Assembly (NCBI GenBank): GCA_964464375.1
Contig: CAYXFU010000009.1
Location: 1-64,000 of the forward strand
From: CAIOZA01 sp964464375
Lineage (GTDB): Bacteria > Bacteroidota > Ignavibacteria > Kapaibacteriales > UBA2268
DNA length: 64,000 nt
Direction of reading: 5' to 3'
A program made the position numbers and the translations under genes. Shown one piece after another: positions 35,201 to 43,252 of this stretch (its first letter is position 1; each line of letters starts with the position of its first letter). Under the pieces are notes generated by a model. That model was not told the DNA's origin and did no database searches. It saw only the letters and a program-made list of their open reading frames with translations.

Positions 35201-37993
35201 TCCATGACCAATATAATATGACCAGAAAAATCCGCTGTTAATTGTCCTTATTATCTGACCACCCTGTGATTCACTTGTATTACTTGCTAGCTCTTTCTTG
35301 ATTATCAATGTATCTGCACAAAAATCAGAATGTGCTATTATATCTTCGGCACAGTAATATTTCCCATAAGAATAAAAATTTTCTATCTCATTTGTATTCT
35401 GACCGCCGGTCAGAAAAAGAAATTTCTTATTCCAGGGATTATTATCGATAGTGTCGTTCAATACTAATTTATCTACATACCCTTCACTTTCTTCAATTGT
35501 TTTTACCGGGACTCGCCCTATGTACATGTCCGGTAGAAAATCATCTGTTAAAACTATGTACCAATAATCAGAAGCCGGCCATCCATAAGTCGGAACAAAA
35601 TCTTCATATTTTGAATCTGCCTGTATTTTGCGGCAATCCCAGCTTGCGTCTCCCCAAAGAACAACATAAGTCGGTTTAGTATTCTTCCAGTTGCCAAAGG
35701 CATATTTCAGCAAATTCTGAATAGCATGAGGTGATTTCTTTCCAAAATTAAATTCTTTATAAATATCATCCTGATCTATCGCAATTATGTTTTTGTCAGG
35801 ATCAGACAATTTTCTTTGTGCTAGATAACGTGGAATGGATTTCTCGAATAGCTTATGATATACTACGACTGCATCATACTGATTTGATTTAGACCTAAGG
35901 TCAGTTTTATTCACCGAATATGTCTTAGCAGTTTCAAATGTATTTTCTTCCTGAACCCAAACGGAATAATCTTTTCCGGATGCCAACCCTAGATTCACTT
36001 TTACTGATTGCCCATTATCAGAATCGAAAGAATTGAATAGTTCTGCAGTTGAAGCTGAGAAATATTTCTCAGTTAGTTGTCCACCCTTAATGTAATAGGC
36101 TAAATAATTCTGGTTGGGTTGATAGCCCTCAATCTTTGTCGATCCTGCATCCTTAAGTAATGTCTTCAAAGCATTATCAATTTGTGAATCAGCATTTATT
36201 GCAATACATATTCTGCTACTGTCAGGTAAACCGGAAATCAATTTCTGAGCCTCTGTACTGGACGATGCAAAGTAATTTGAAATAACATCAGATTTGTTAA
36301 CATCAGAATAAACAACATGAATTCCTCTTTGATCGGAAGTGTATGGTTTTTTAGAGTTTAAAACAATTGAAGACAGCGATTTAGAGGAAGATGTCGATGC
36401 AATTGCATAATCACTCTTTTTAGTTGGCATCTGTGAGATCAATCCATTTATAGTATCAATAGCCCAAACATTACTTGTTCTAAAACCTGGGATATTTACA
36501 GTATTATTTGATGCGGAATTCTTTGTTGAAAAATCGAATATTCCATTTTGAGCAAATGGTTTGAAATTTCCTTCAATGGTGTAATAATCAATACCTATAT
36601 GGTCCGATTCCATCAAGACTGAGTTTATATATTGACCAATTGAATTTATTTGAAATTTATTTATTCCATAGAAAATCTCATTTTCGGGTACAATTCCTCC
36701 TAGTGAATCCCTGTTTCCCCAAGCAAATTTTCTTTCCCCAAAATTAAATTTATTAAAACTACCGTTAAGCTGATGCACTGTATCATAATTCACGTTCCAC
36801 ATACAACTAGCGAAATTAAAATTAAACTTTATTCCATTATTGTTTCCTTCAGGAATAAGAATTAATGAGTCTTTTAAATTATGTGGCCAATCCTTGGAAG
36901 GACTGATTATGTCCCAGAACCAGCCCTCACCTGGTGCTGTATTTGATGATTCCTGTGGGAATCCTCGGTAATAAGTTTTTTCCTTCTCTATGTGCTTTCT
37001 GACAAATACATTACTTAATTCATTCGCCCCAATCCCTACCGGATCAAATGATCGAAGTCTTAATCCGGCACTTGATTCTGAATAATAAATGAAAAATGAT
37101 GTTTCAGTAGCATAATTGTCAAACCATGTTGTATCACCTGAAGGTCTTCTCCCATAAAAATAAAAGAAATCCTTTGCGTCAAGTTTCCCGTCATCATCGT
37201 TAATAAAATTAAAAGGATATTCCTCACCGTTATAAACTAAATGTAGGTTAGAGGATGTCTTTCCAGCCCAATCAGGAACTAAAGCCAGCACATCCGATAA
37301 ATTGGCTTTTGCAATGCCGTCTCTTGTTGTGGTTAATCTGACATACTGTAAATTTGATTGATACCAGTTTGCAGACTGCGGTTGGTCCAAAATTGATTTT
37401 TCTGTAGTCGCAAAAGCTGGGACCTGGTCAATATTAATTATATTCTGGTAATATTTGATGTTATCATTAAATTCAGATTTTGTCTTATTCTGAGTTTTAG
37501 GAGGAGGGAATTTAACAAGTAATTCTATATCCCTGTAATATGAAAGCAATGTAGTATTCTCGTCATAATCAAGTGGCTGAATCCTTAAGGAATACACATT
37601 TGCGAAACGTTGCAATCCAAGATATGATATCGAAATTTCAGATTTTAAGCCATTGGTATTCTTGTCTTGATTTACAACCGTTGAGCTTAAAGGAATAAAA
37701 CCATAGTTCACTTTGTTCAGTTTGTGAATTTCATAAGATAAAGGTTGATCAGTTGGGGCGACGAATTGAATTTGAATTTCGTCGGTATTATACTTTGAAT
37801 TGGAATTTAAAATTGTTAAACCAAGATCATTTATCTTAATCCTGAATTTAGCATTTTCACGAACTTTTTTCAGTTCAAGATTACTAATTTTAATCAAAAG
37901 ACCATCTTCAACAGGAACAACAGAAAAATCATTTGCAAAAAGAAATGATATTGAGGATAGTACAATAAAGGTCAATAATTTGAAAAATTTCAT
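32225..37993 (-). CDS. porU: C25 (gingipain-family) cysteine peptidase, PorU-like T9SS sortase
   Basis: The 1922-aa secreted protein has a signal peptide (1-20) and an N-terminal beta-rich part. Peptidase family C25 lies at about 690-1090 with the catalytic pair His930 (YYIGHGS) and Cys960 (STLSCNTAAF), and ends in the family mark FHYTFLGDPLVKL. About 750 residues of Ig-like beta domains follow, then a FlgD-like T9SS sorting tail (about 1835-1922: NPFTEKTNISL, WDGRDETGNTLQSGVYVYVV). PorU removes sorting tails from T9SS cargo and keeps its own. This product is much longer than the roughly 1160-residue P. gingivalis PorU, so a secreted C25 protease is the alternative. It is monocistronic. Confidence 0.72.
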   Translation of the reverse strand: MKFFKLLTFIVLSSISFLFANDFSVVPVEDGLLIKISNLELKKVRENAKFRIKINDLGLTILNSNSKYNTDEIQIQFVAPTDQPLSYEIHKLNKVNYGFIPLSSTVVNQDKNTNGLKSEISISYLGLQRFANVYSLRIQPLDYDENTTLLSYYRDIELLVKFPPPKTQNKTKSEFNDNIKYYQNIINIDQVPAFATTEKSILDQPQSANWYQSNLQYVRLTTTRDGIAKANLSDVLALVPDWAGKTSSNLHLVYNGEEYPFNFINDDDGKLDAKDFFYFYGRRPSGDTTWFDNYATETSFFIYYSESSAGLRLRSFDPVGIGANELSNVFVRKHIEKEKTYYRGFPQESSNTAPGEGWFWDIISPSKDWPHNLKDSLILIPEGNNNGIKFNFNFASCMWNVNYDTVHQLNGSFNKFNFGERKFAWGNRDSLGGIVPENEIFYGINKFQINSIGQYINSVLMESDHIGIDYYTIEGNFKPFAQNGIFDFSTKNSASNNTVNIPGFRTSNVWAIDTINGLISQMPTKKSDYAIASTSSSKSLSSIVLNSKKPYTSDQRGIHVVYSDVNKSDVISNYFASSSTEAQKLISGLPDSSRICIAINADSQIDNALKTLLKDAGSTKIEGYQPNQNYLAYYIKGGQLTEKYFSASTAELFNSFDSDNGQSVKVNLGLASGKDYSVWVQEENTFETAKTYSVNKTDLRSKSNQYDAVVVYHKLFEKSIPRYLAQRKLSDPDKNIIAIDQDDIYKEFNFGKKSPHAIQNLLKYAFGNWKNTKPTYVVLWGDASWDCRKIQADSKYEDFVPTYGWPASDYWYIVLTDDFLPDMYIGRVPVKTIEESEGYVDKLVLNDTIDNNPWNKKFLFLTGGQNTNEIENFYSYGKYYCAEDIIAHSDFCADTLIIKKELASNTSESQGGQIIRTINSGFFWSYYIGHGSARILDSDGWQVEKLNNKGKYGYLSTLSCNTAAFAEPNLICRNEEYVVTPEKGFIGSGGSSGVSDLTNTMSMGLYMLSSMLLEKNIDTYVEALWYAKEIMHYNVWDTLNAFHYTFLGDPLVKLKIRQRPDFYFMKNDVSILNQLDNRLISVTDSTVIKGFLYNNGLRNFENIKLILIHDYKGILDTTTKIFFGICSPAPFILKINTVNQPGIHKFTLVVDPEKALQDLNYKNNTLVLSSEVFNNGIYPLEPLALWNIDVSATRFRVINPISSNTEFSYSFKIWKDWDTTSLPLFTSSNPDITQNENFIEWKPTFKLEQNKNYILGVQSIQLNNSAISPLNIIPFNTFSNRLNENVDLKISGVDEFIHSGKINNLSIESKNNEDNLVLDKKEHPLKITSIYGGSVKSPYSLGNISIGTIEYTTTPPLDVGFRLVAVSADSFKVYIVKYYNTNGFVDDQGNPNRQSGQMNLLLRDSVKDGDYVLLATNNESFMLFHHYDLIEPGSINSLQALRTILKEYYGAKAIDTMDIDKGSYSFFGRKNKNPEKSIEAVSSTKDTAEIQSTIIENYRQGNYLTDQIGPAKNWKSIKITGNPDSSTIYSLVLGRNIKTNNIDTLKNINHKNLAEFLDISDIDAKTYPFISVLTSFKRENELMTPSISSYDVSFVPAPELAVSKIQSSFLIDSLLRGDDMVYNLKIENINIRSKSDSVDVKVKISSDTKAIEEITLRSPVIQADSSTQMAISRATDSYDHKDYISIKLEEQNRTNELYSFNNSLKDELILKEDTEKPRIEFKLDGKIVTNGDFVSRVPYIEVTLYDNSKLPVTTARSIGIGINRPFPGNYDSLFTTFNREVPLKAKLEFWSDTLDYGENYYRIIVSDASGNRDTNLYYVRVSLNGFIDNLLSQPNPFTEKTNISLNLKAPENKGNLSLQFFNTIGQSVRKYSIPAKVGLNSFEWDGRDETGNTLQSGVYVYVVTYESDTYAEPQHGKCILMK

Positions 37994-38256
37994 AAACTTC
38001 CCGTTACTCTTAATCTAATAAGTATTCTGACTGTTTAATTAAAACGGTATAAAAGAAGTTTTATGATTTTTCCCAATTATTAAAGATTAGTTCACTATAT
38101 TTGACGGATATTCTGTAATATATTTTGAAATTAATTCTAATAATTTTTTTAGTAGTTTTATGGACTGATCAAATTCATAAGAATTAAATTTTATTACGAT
38201 GTTCAGTTTAATTGAAATATACCAAGAGCATAAAATTAATTAAAAATGGTTTTAAA

Positions 38257-38796
38257 ATGCGTAGTGCAGGAAAAATAATTGTTTACATTGCAATGAGCTT
38301 AGACGGTTACATTGCTGATAGTAGTGGCAATCTGGATTTTCTTGATCTTGTAATAGAAGAAAATGAGGACTATGGCTATTGTGAATTTATTGATAGCGTT
38401 AGTACAGTAATCATTGGTAGGAAAACTTATGATAAAGTTCTTTCATTTGGAATTCCATTTCCACATCCGGATAAAGAAGTTTTTGTCATTTCGCATACAT
38501 CAAGGATTATTTCTCGAAAGATACATTTCTACACCGGTTCACTTGCTAAATTGAGTGAGGATTTAAAAAAAGGCAAAGGCAAAAATATATTTGTTGATGG
38601 TGGAGGAGAATTAGTCAGTTCTATGATTAATCAAAATCTTGTAGATGAGATTATCATTTCAATAATTCCAATAATCTTAGGAGATGGAATTCCACTATTC
38701 AACAACAATCTCGATCAGAAAAAATTAAAATTGATTGATTCGAAATCATACATTAAAGGTTTAGTGCAGCTTCATTATTCCATAGAAAAAAAATGA
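38257..38796 (+). CDS. RibD C-terminal/dihydrofolate-reductase-family protein
   Basis: The start is set at the ATG at 38257, giving 179 aa; a longer frame would begin with TTG at 38212. The fold marks are KIIVYIAMSLDGYIADSSGNLDFL, VIIGRKTYDKVL, and KNIFVDGGGELVSSMINQNLVDEIIIS, which put it in the YyaP/YwjB-like branch of the RibD_C/DHFR superfamily. These bind NADPH and reduce pterin- or pyrimidine-like substrates, but the physiological substrate of this branch is unknown. It is not the housekeeping FolA. It stands alone. The gap 37994-38256 holds only AT-rich sequence with an isolated TATATTTG box at 38096. Confidence 0.85.
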   Translation: MRSAGKIIVYIAMSLDGYIADSSGNLDFLDLVIEENEDYGYCEFIDSVSTVIIGRKTYDKVLSFGIPFPHPDKEVFVISHTSRIISRKIHFYTGSLAKLSEDLKKGKGKNIFVDGGGELVSSMINQNLVDEIIISIIPIILGDGIPLFNNNLDQKKLKLIDSKSYIKGLVQLHYSIEKK

Positions 38797-38817
38797 ATTC
38801 TCCCATTGCTATAAATG

Positions 38818-38885
38818 CAGAGTACTCTGGATTCTGCACTGCGCTCAAAATGTAATCAAGATGACCTACAACAGTCAAGTGTAGG
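38818..38885. repeat. Degenerate palindromic repeat remnant
   Basis: Three elements follow each other: the palindrome CAGAGTACTCTG (38818-38829), a stretch GGATTCTGCACTGCGCTC that resembles the right arm of the element at 1499-1595 (GGATTCCTCACTTCGTTC), and a hairpin CCTACA/TGTAGG (38865-38885). It fills the space between the reductase and PorD-like genes and looks like a decayed copy of that repeat. Confidence 0.45.
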
Positions 38886-38898
38886 ACATATGGAGTAG

Positions 38899-39813
38899 TT
38901 ATTTCAGCTTTCCATCTCTCGAGTCCTGATACAGCATGGTGTTGCTGGGATCAAGATAAATAAGATTATTGAAAACATCTCTGGTAGGATATGAATTAAA
39001 AATAGCCGCAAGTTCCTGTGCTTTAGTATCAAAGAATAATTGCATTATAACACTTGCTCCCGAAAGTTTCTGCTTAAATACTACCATTTCAGCTAGTATA
39101 TTCTCAATACTTTTTAGTGTTTCTTCTTTCTTTTTCGAGAGCTGATCTAATCCATCCACATAATATGAGAAAATAATCTTACGGAAAGTATAATTCTTCA
39201 TATCCTGTAATTCAGATAAAAGATTGTATTTAGTGAAATCACCTGGATTATTTACAGATTTAAACCCAGGGACATTATTACCTGCGCCCATATTCACTAT
39301 AGACCTTGCGTTATCAAAGGCTTTATTGCCATCCAATTCGCCATAAGTGTCCAAGTCGTATCCGATAATAAGAAGCATATAAAAATCAATCATACTGACA
39401 AATTCATCATAACGGAGAACATTGTACGTGAAATTAGCACCTCGGGAATATTCAAAACTCCATGTGTCTTCTTTCAATCTGAGATTAATTGACTGACCTT
39501 GATTATCCTTAGGACCATCCAAAACCCTTTTGGAAACAATAAACATTTTTCCGCTGAATCTGTTGTTTCTGCCTCCTGATAAATATATATTTATTTCGAC
39601 AGGAATGGGTTCACCCTCCCATTGTGTTTCCAGAAAGCGATTATTGTTAATATAATTCTGAACATCATTAGCCATCGAAGACACACTGTTCAAAGCTTCC
39701 ATCTGTAGCTGATCTGTGTTTACAATGACTGTCGCTTTTATTTCCTGAGCAAGAATTGTGAATGATGAGCCTATCATCAAAATTACTATTGAAATAAAAT
39801 TCTTAAAAGTCAT
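38899..39813 (-). CDS. porD: DUF4835 / PorD-like T9SS-associated protein
   Basis: The 304-aa periplasmic protein has a signal peptide ending near residue 22 (FTILAQ). The family pattern is clear: EIKATVIVNTDQLQ, a FLETQW region, INIYLSGGRNNRFSGKM, INLRLKEDTWSFEYSRGANF and MIDFYMLLIIGYDLDTYGELDG. DUF4835 proteins are annotated in Bacteroidota as T9SS protein PorD; their exact role is unclear. It is monocistronic here, with a likely promoter at 39855-39887. It sits 0.9 kb from the PorU-like gene, which supports a T9SS link. Confidence 0.8.
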   Translation of the reverse strand: MTFKNFISIVILMIGSSFTILAQEIKATVIVNTDQLQMEALNSVSSMANDVQNYINNNRFLETQWEGEPIPVEINIYLSGGRNNRFSGKMFIVSKRVLDGPKDNQGQSINLRLKEDTWSFEYSRGANFTYNVLRYDEFVSMIDFYMLLIIGYDLDTYGELDGNKAFDNARSIVNMGAGNNVPGFKSVNNPGDFTKYNLLSELQDMKNYTFRKIIFSYYVDGLDQLSKKKEETLKSIENILAEMVVFKQKLSGASVIMQLFFDTKAQELAAIFNSYPTRDVFNNLIYLDPSNTMLYQDSRDGKLK

Positions 39814-39854
39814 ATTAATCTCGATTATTGTTAATTTTTTAAAAAAGACGTTAT

Positions 39855-39887
39855 CAAAAATATTAAATTTTTATTAGATTAGTTAAA
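39855..39887 (-). promoter_or_regulatory. Bacteroidota-type promoter for the PorD-like gene
   Basis: On the minus strand TTTA (39884-39887) and TATTTTTG (39855-39862) are 21 bases apart, with the -7 box 41 bases before the ATG at 39813. The -33 box has one mismatch to TTTG. Confidence 0.45.
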
Positions 39888-39909
39888 ATTAATTACGTAA
39901 AATAAGAAT

Positions 39910-41868
39910 ATGAAATTATTAAACCATTTAGTTGTCATTTTATTTTTGATTTCATTCAATTATTATGAACTCAAAAGTGACATAGATCGGGAAAAGCTGG
40001 AAATTATTCTTGCTAACATCTCTGAAAATAATGAGCTCTCAACAGCTTTGGATCAGATTGAAGAATTCAATAAAAATCCTATAAATTTATCATTAGCTAA
40101 ACCATCAGCTATTGCAGAAATACCAACAATCAATCTGATCACAGCCAGAAAAATAGCAGCTTTTGCCAGATCCGGAAAGTACACGATTAAGTCTATTGCA
40201 GATAGTTTAGGTTTGAGTGAGGATCATAGATTTATACTTGAGCTGTGTAGTTTTGTTGAATCGAAACAGCCTAAACAAAAACTTGACAACTTCTCATCCA
40301 GATTACGTGTTATTGAGCAGATGAACACTATTAGAGGTTTTGCTCAGGGTCAGTATCAGGGGTCAAGAACCGATTTTTATCAAAGATATCAAACTTATTA
40401 CTCAGGTCATTCGGCTGGAATTTTATTAACAAAGGATAAAGGTGAAAGCTCATTAGCAAGCTTTTATTCCGGATATTTGTCTTTGAATTCTACTGGTATA
40501 AATCTGATTGTGGGTGATTTTTATAATCAGATTGGTTTGGGTAATGTGTTATGGTCAGGAAGTGGAATGGGTAAAGGAGCTGATGTAATCAATCCAGCTG
40601 GTCAAACTGCTTTTCTTACTAATCCATTCAAATCAAGTTCAGAATATGGGTTTTTCAGAGGAGTAGCATTGTCAGGGAATATACTGTTAAATGATAACTC
40701 TGTGATTTCATTAAAGGGATGGTTTTCATCTGTGAACCGCTCAGCAACAATTGATAGTGCTTCAAATTCTGCTACTTCCATTTACACTACAGGACTGTTC
40801 CGCACTCAGAGTGAACTAAGTAAATTAAATACTCTGAATGAAAAAAATATTGGTAGTGCTGTACAGCTTACATTAAATAAATTTATTATTGGAGGAACAG
40901 CTTATAAATTAATTTATAATAAAATGATAACCAGTGAATCTGCTGCACAAATCAGAGGCAAAGATGCACTGATGAGTTCTTTGTTCAGCACATTGATGAT
41001 TGAGGATGTAAGCTTTAGTGCTGAAGCTGGACGAGACGGTAGTGGACAAATGTCTTATAAAGCTTTTTCTCAACTTGTAAAACCAACTTATGAGTTGATT
41101 TTTCATTTCCGTTCATTTTCACCCGAATATAGAACACCTTTCGGGATGATTTTTGGAGAAGCTTCATCACCAAATAATGAAGTCGGGCTCTACACCGGAT
41201 TACTTTTAAAGGGTATTAAGAGTTTCAAGTTTGCATCATACCTTGATTTTTATAAATCCTATGAACGAACATATTATGTACCTGAACCAATCAATGGCAT
41301 TGATTTCTTAACAGAGTCACTATTTATTATCGACAATCAGAATGAGCTGAAAATTAGGACAAAAGTTGAGAATAAGAAAGATATTTTTACCAATTCAGAA
41401 AAAGTAAAAATCATATATAGAAGGTCTCAATACTATCTCAGGGGAGAACTATCTCACGATTTTGGCAGAAATCTGATTCTGAAAGGCAGAGCAGAAATTG
41501 TTTTTGTGAATTTCGAACAAAACAAACCCAACGAAATTGGAACTGCTGGTTATCTTGAGATTAAATATAGATGGTTCGAAAAACTAAATTTATCAGGCAG
41601 ATTAGCGTATTTTTCAACTTCAAGTTTCGAGACAGCAATATATCAATTTGAATATACTGCTCCTGGCATCATGTCAACGCCACCTTTATATGGTAACGGG
41701 ATCAGAACATCAATAAATCTTGTATATGATCTATTTGACAAAGGTTCAATTTGTTTGAAGTACTCTATAACAAAGAAGTACAATGTTGATTATATGGGAA
41801 GCAGCTATGATCTAATTTATGGGAATATTGATCAGCGGTTCTATTTCCAACTCGATTTAAATATATAA
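39910..41868 (+). CDS. Helix-hairpin-helix domain plus outer-membrane barrel-like protein
   Basis: The 652-aa protein has a signal peptide (residues 1-22). A helical part carries one clear HhH-type motif (SAIAEIPTINLITARKIAAF, about residues 60-80). From about residue 130 the rest is aromatic-rich beta strands: QYQGSRTDFYQRYQTYY, LIVGDFYNQIGLGNVLW, SYKAFSQLVKPTYEL, ending FYFQLDLNI. The layout matches HhH-plus-barrel proteins often seen in Bacteroidota and neighbours, of unknown function. The HhH unit suggests nucleic-acid contact at the envelope, but this is inference. Its neighbour is the divergent PorD-like gene. Confidence 0.7.
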   Translation: MKLLNHLVVILFLISFNYYELKSDIDREKLEIILANISENNELSTALDQIEEFNKNPINLSLAKPSAIAEIPTINLITARKIAAFARSGKYTIKSIADSLGLSEDHRFILELCSFVESKQPKQKLDNFSSRLRVIEQMNTIRGFAQGQYQGSRTDFYQRYQTYYSGHSAGILLTKDKGESSLASFYSGYLSLNSTGINLIVGDFYNQIGLGNVLWSGSGMGKGADVINPAGQTAFLTNPFKSSSEYGFFRGVALSGNILLNDNSVISLKGWFSSVNRSATIDSASNSATSIYTTGLFRTQSELSKLNTLNEKNIGSAVQLTLNKFIIGGTAYKLIYNKMITSESAAQIRGKDALMSSLFSTLMIEDVSFSAEAGRDGSGQMSYKAFSQLVKPTYELIFHFRSFSPEYRTPFGMIFGEASSPNNEVGLYTGLLLKGIKSFKFASYLDFYKSYERTYYVPEPINGIDFLTESLFIIDNQNELKIRTKVENKKDIFTNSEKVKIIYRRSQYYLRGELSHDFGRNLILKGRAEIVFVNFEQNKPNEIGTAGYLEIKYRWFEKLNLSGRLAYFSTSSFETAIYQFEYTAPGIMSTPPLYGNGIRTSINLVYDLFDKGSICLKYSITKKYNVDYMGSSYDLIYGNIDQRFYFQLDLNI

Positions 41869-41869
41869 A

Positions 41870-42421
41870 TCAATCATTAAACCGGCTTTTTGTTCCATTT
41901 AAAATAATTGCCGGATCGATAAGAGAATAAGGTTTTTCTATACCAAAGTAATTGCCACTGTCGTAAGGTCTGACCTCAGTAATCGGAGCAATATATGTTT
42001 CTAGGTGAAGCATACAAGTATAACCCAAAGATAGAAATTCACGGATGTATTGTAGTGTATTGTGAGACATATTTTCCTCATTAATAACAGCACTTATTCT
42101 ACCAATCATTTGACCTGCATTAATAAAATCTCCAATTCTTACAAACACTTCCGATAACTCTGCGTATTTAATATTCAAATTCTGAGGAGTTTTAATCGTA
42201 ACATAGTAAGAGATATTCCAAAATAATAACTCATCAGGCTTAGTGAAAACACCTACGTCAATGACCACACCGCTCTGGATGGCATATACTACTGAATTGG
42301 CTGGAGCAAATATATCTACTCCACAATGGAATCTGTCCTCGCGATTATCCCAAAAACAACCGGGAGTACCCGCTTTGGGTAATTCCTGACTATAACTATC
42401 TGGTACTGGCCAAATTTTCAT
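41870..42421 (-). CDS. M23-like protein with lost catalytic histidines
   Basis: The 183-aa protein has a LytM/M23 fold and no signal peptide. The zinc ligands are visible: His32 and Asp36 in FHCGVDIFAP, and His139 in CMLHLETY. The two positions normally held by catalytic His are changed: YAHLS is YAELS (Glu88) and HLHFE is MLHLE (Met137). It is therefore probably not an active endopeptidase and may bind peptidoglycan or activate a partner. It is last in the lpxB-lpxK operon, 3 bases after the C26 gene. The fold call is good; the inactivity is inferred from the family. Confidence 0.75.
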   Translation of the reverse strand: MKIWPVPDSYSQELPKAGTPGCFWDNREDRFHCGVDIFAPANSVVYAIQSGVVIDVGVFTKPDELLFWNISYYVTIKTPQNLNIKYAELSEVFVRIGDFINAGQMIGRISAVINEENMSHNTLQYIREFLSLGYTCMLHLETYIAPITEVRPYDSGNYFGIEKPYSLIDPAIILNGTKSRFND

Positions 42422-42424
42422 AAA

Positions 42425-43252
42425 TTATGATGACTTTTTCATGATCAAATTATAAAGACGAATTTGTTTTATAAATTCTACAGCAAATGGTTTAGAATAA
42501 TTATTATTCCTATCAAGCCTCTCCGGGTGCCACTGCACAGCCATAAGAAATGATCTGCTTTTCATGTCTTTCCATTCAATGGCTTCTGGTAAACTATCAT
42601 TTGCCATTACAGTTACTATCAAATCCTTTGCCAGTTTATCAATACCTTGGTGATGATATGAATTTACCTGTCCTTTGCTCAATGAAATAATTTGTGATGT
42701 GGCAGAATTGTTATTAATTAGATATACATCATGCGTACAGATATTCCCATCATCCGAACGATGCTTTATCCTTTTACCAAAATCCTCAGGAATATCCACA
42801 ATTAATGAGCCTCCGAGAGCTACATTCAGTATCTGTAATCCTCGACAAATTCCGAATATTGGAATTTTCTTCTTTAATGCTGAATCAATGATTGTGAATT
42901 CTAAAGAATCTCTTTTTAAATCTATTTCACATCTATTTGTATCTTCATTTTTACCATAGCGAAGAGGATGAATATCTGGTCCACCTGTAAGCAGTATACC
43001 ATCAGCTCTCGATATGATATCCATTGCTTCTTTGTTGCTCTTGAAGTAAAGATCAACACAAATAATGTTGCTATCAATAGATTTCAGCCATTTGGCATAT
43101 TGTTCATAATGTTCTGAGCCACTTCCTTTAGAAATTGCAATAATTATTTTTTTATTAGGTAAATCATGTGTACAAGCGAATAAAGTCAGAATAGACAATA
43201 TCAAGATTAAGTAAATCTTCAGGTAGATAAATTTTCTCAAAACAAACCTCAT
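42425..43252 (-). CDS. Peptidase C26 / class I amidotransferase-like lipoprotein
   Basis: The 275-aa protein is of the gamma-glutamyl hydrolase type (PuuD-like). The nucleophile elbow IFGICRGLQILNVALGG holds Cys136, and the His-Glu pair is in VQWHPERL (His242, Glu244). LLTGGPDIHPLRYG is the oxyanion-side motif. PuuD itself is cytoplasmic, but this copy has a lipoprotein signal (ILILSILTLFAC, Cys27), so it acts outside the cytoplasm, perhaps on gamma-glutamyl bonds in peptides. It overlaps lpxK by 4 bases and is part of the lipid A operon. Confidence 0.85.
   Translation of the reverse strand: MRFVLRKFIYLKIYLILILSILTLFACTHDLPNKKIIIAISKGSGSEHYEQYAKWLKSIDSNIICVDLYFKSNKEAMDIISRADGILLTGGPDIHPLRYGKNEDTNRCEIDLKRDSLEFTIIDSALKKKIPIFGICRGLQILNVALGGSLIVDIPEDFGKRIKHRSDDGNICTHDVYLINNNSATSQIISLSKGQVNSYHHQGIDKLAKDLIVTVMANDSLPEAIEWKDMKSRSFLMAVQWHPERLDRNNNYSKPFAVEFIKQIRLYNLIMKKSS

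Noticed and set aside
38212..38256. TTG-initiated N-terminal extension of the RibD/DHFR-like protein
   Set aside because: The added residues (MKYTKSIKLIKNGFK) lie outside the fold, whereas the ATG at 38257 begins just before the first strand.
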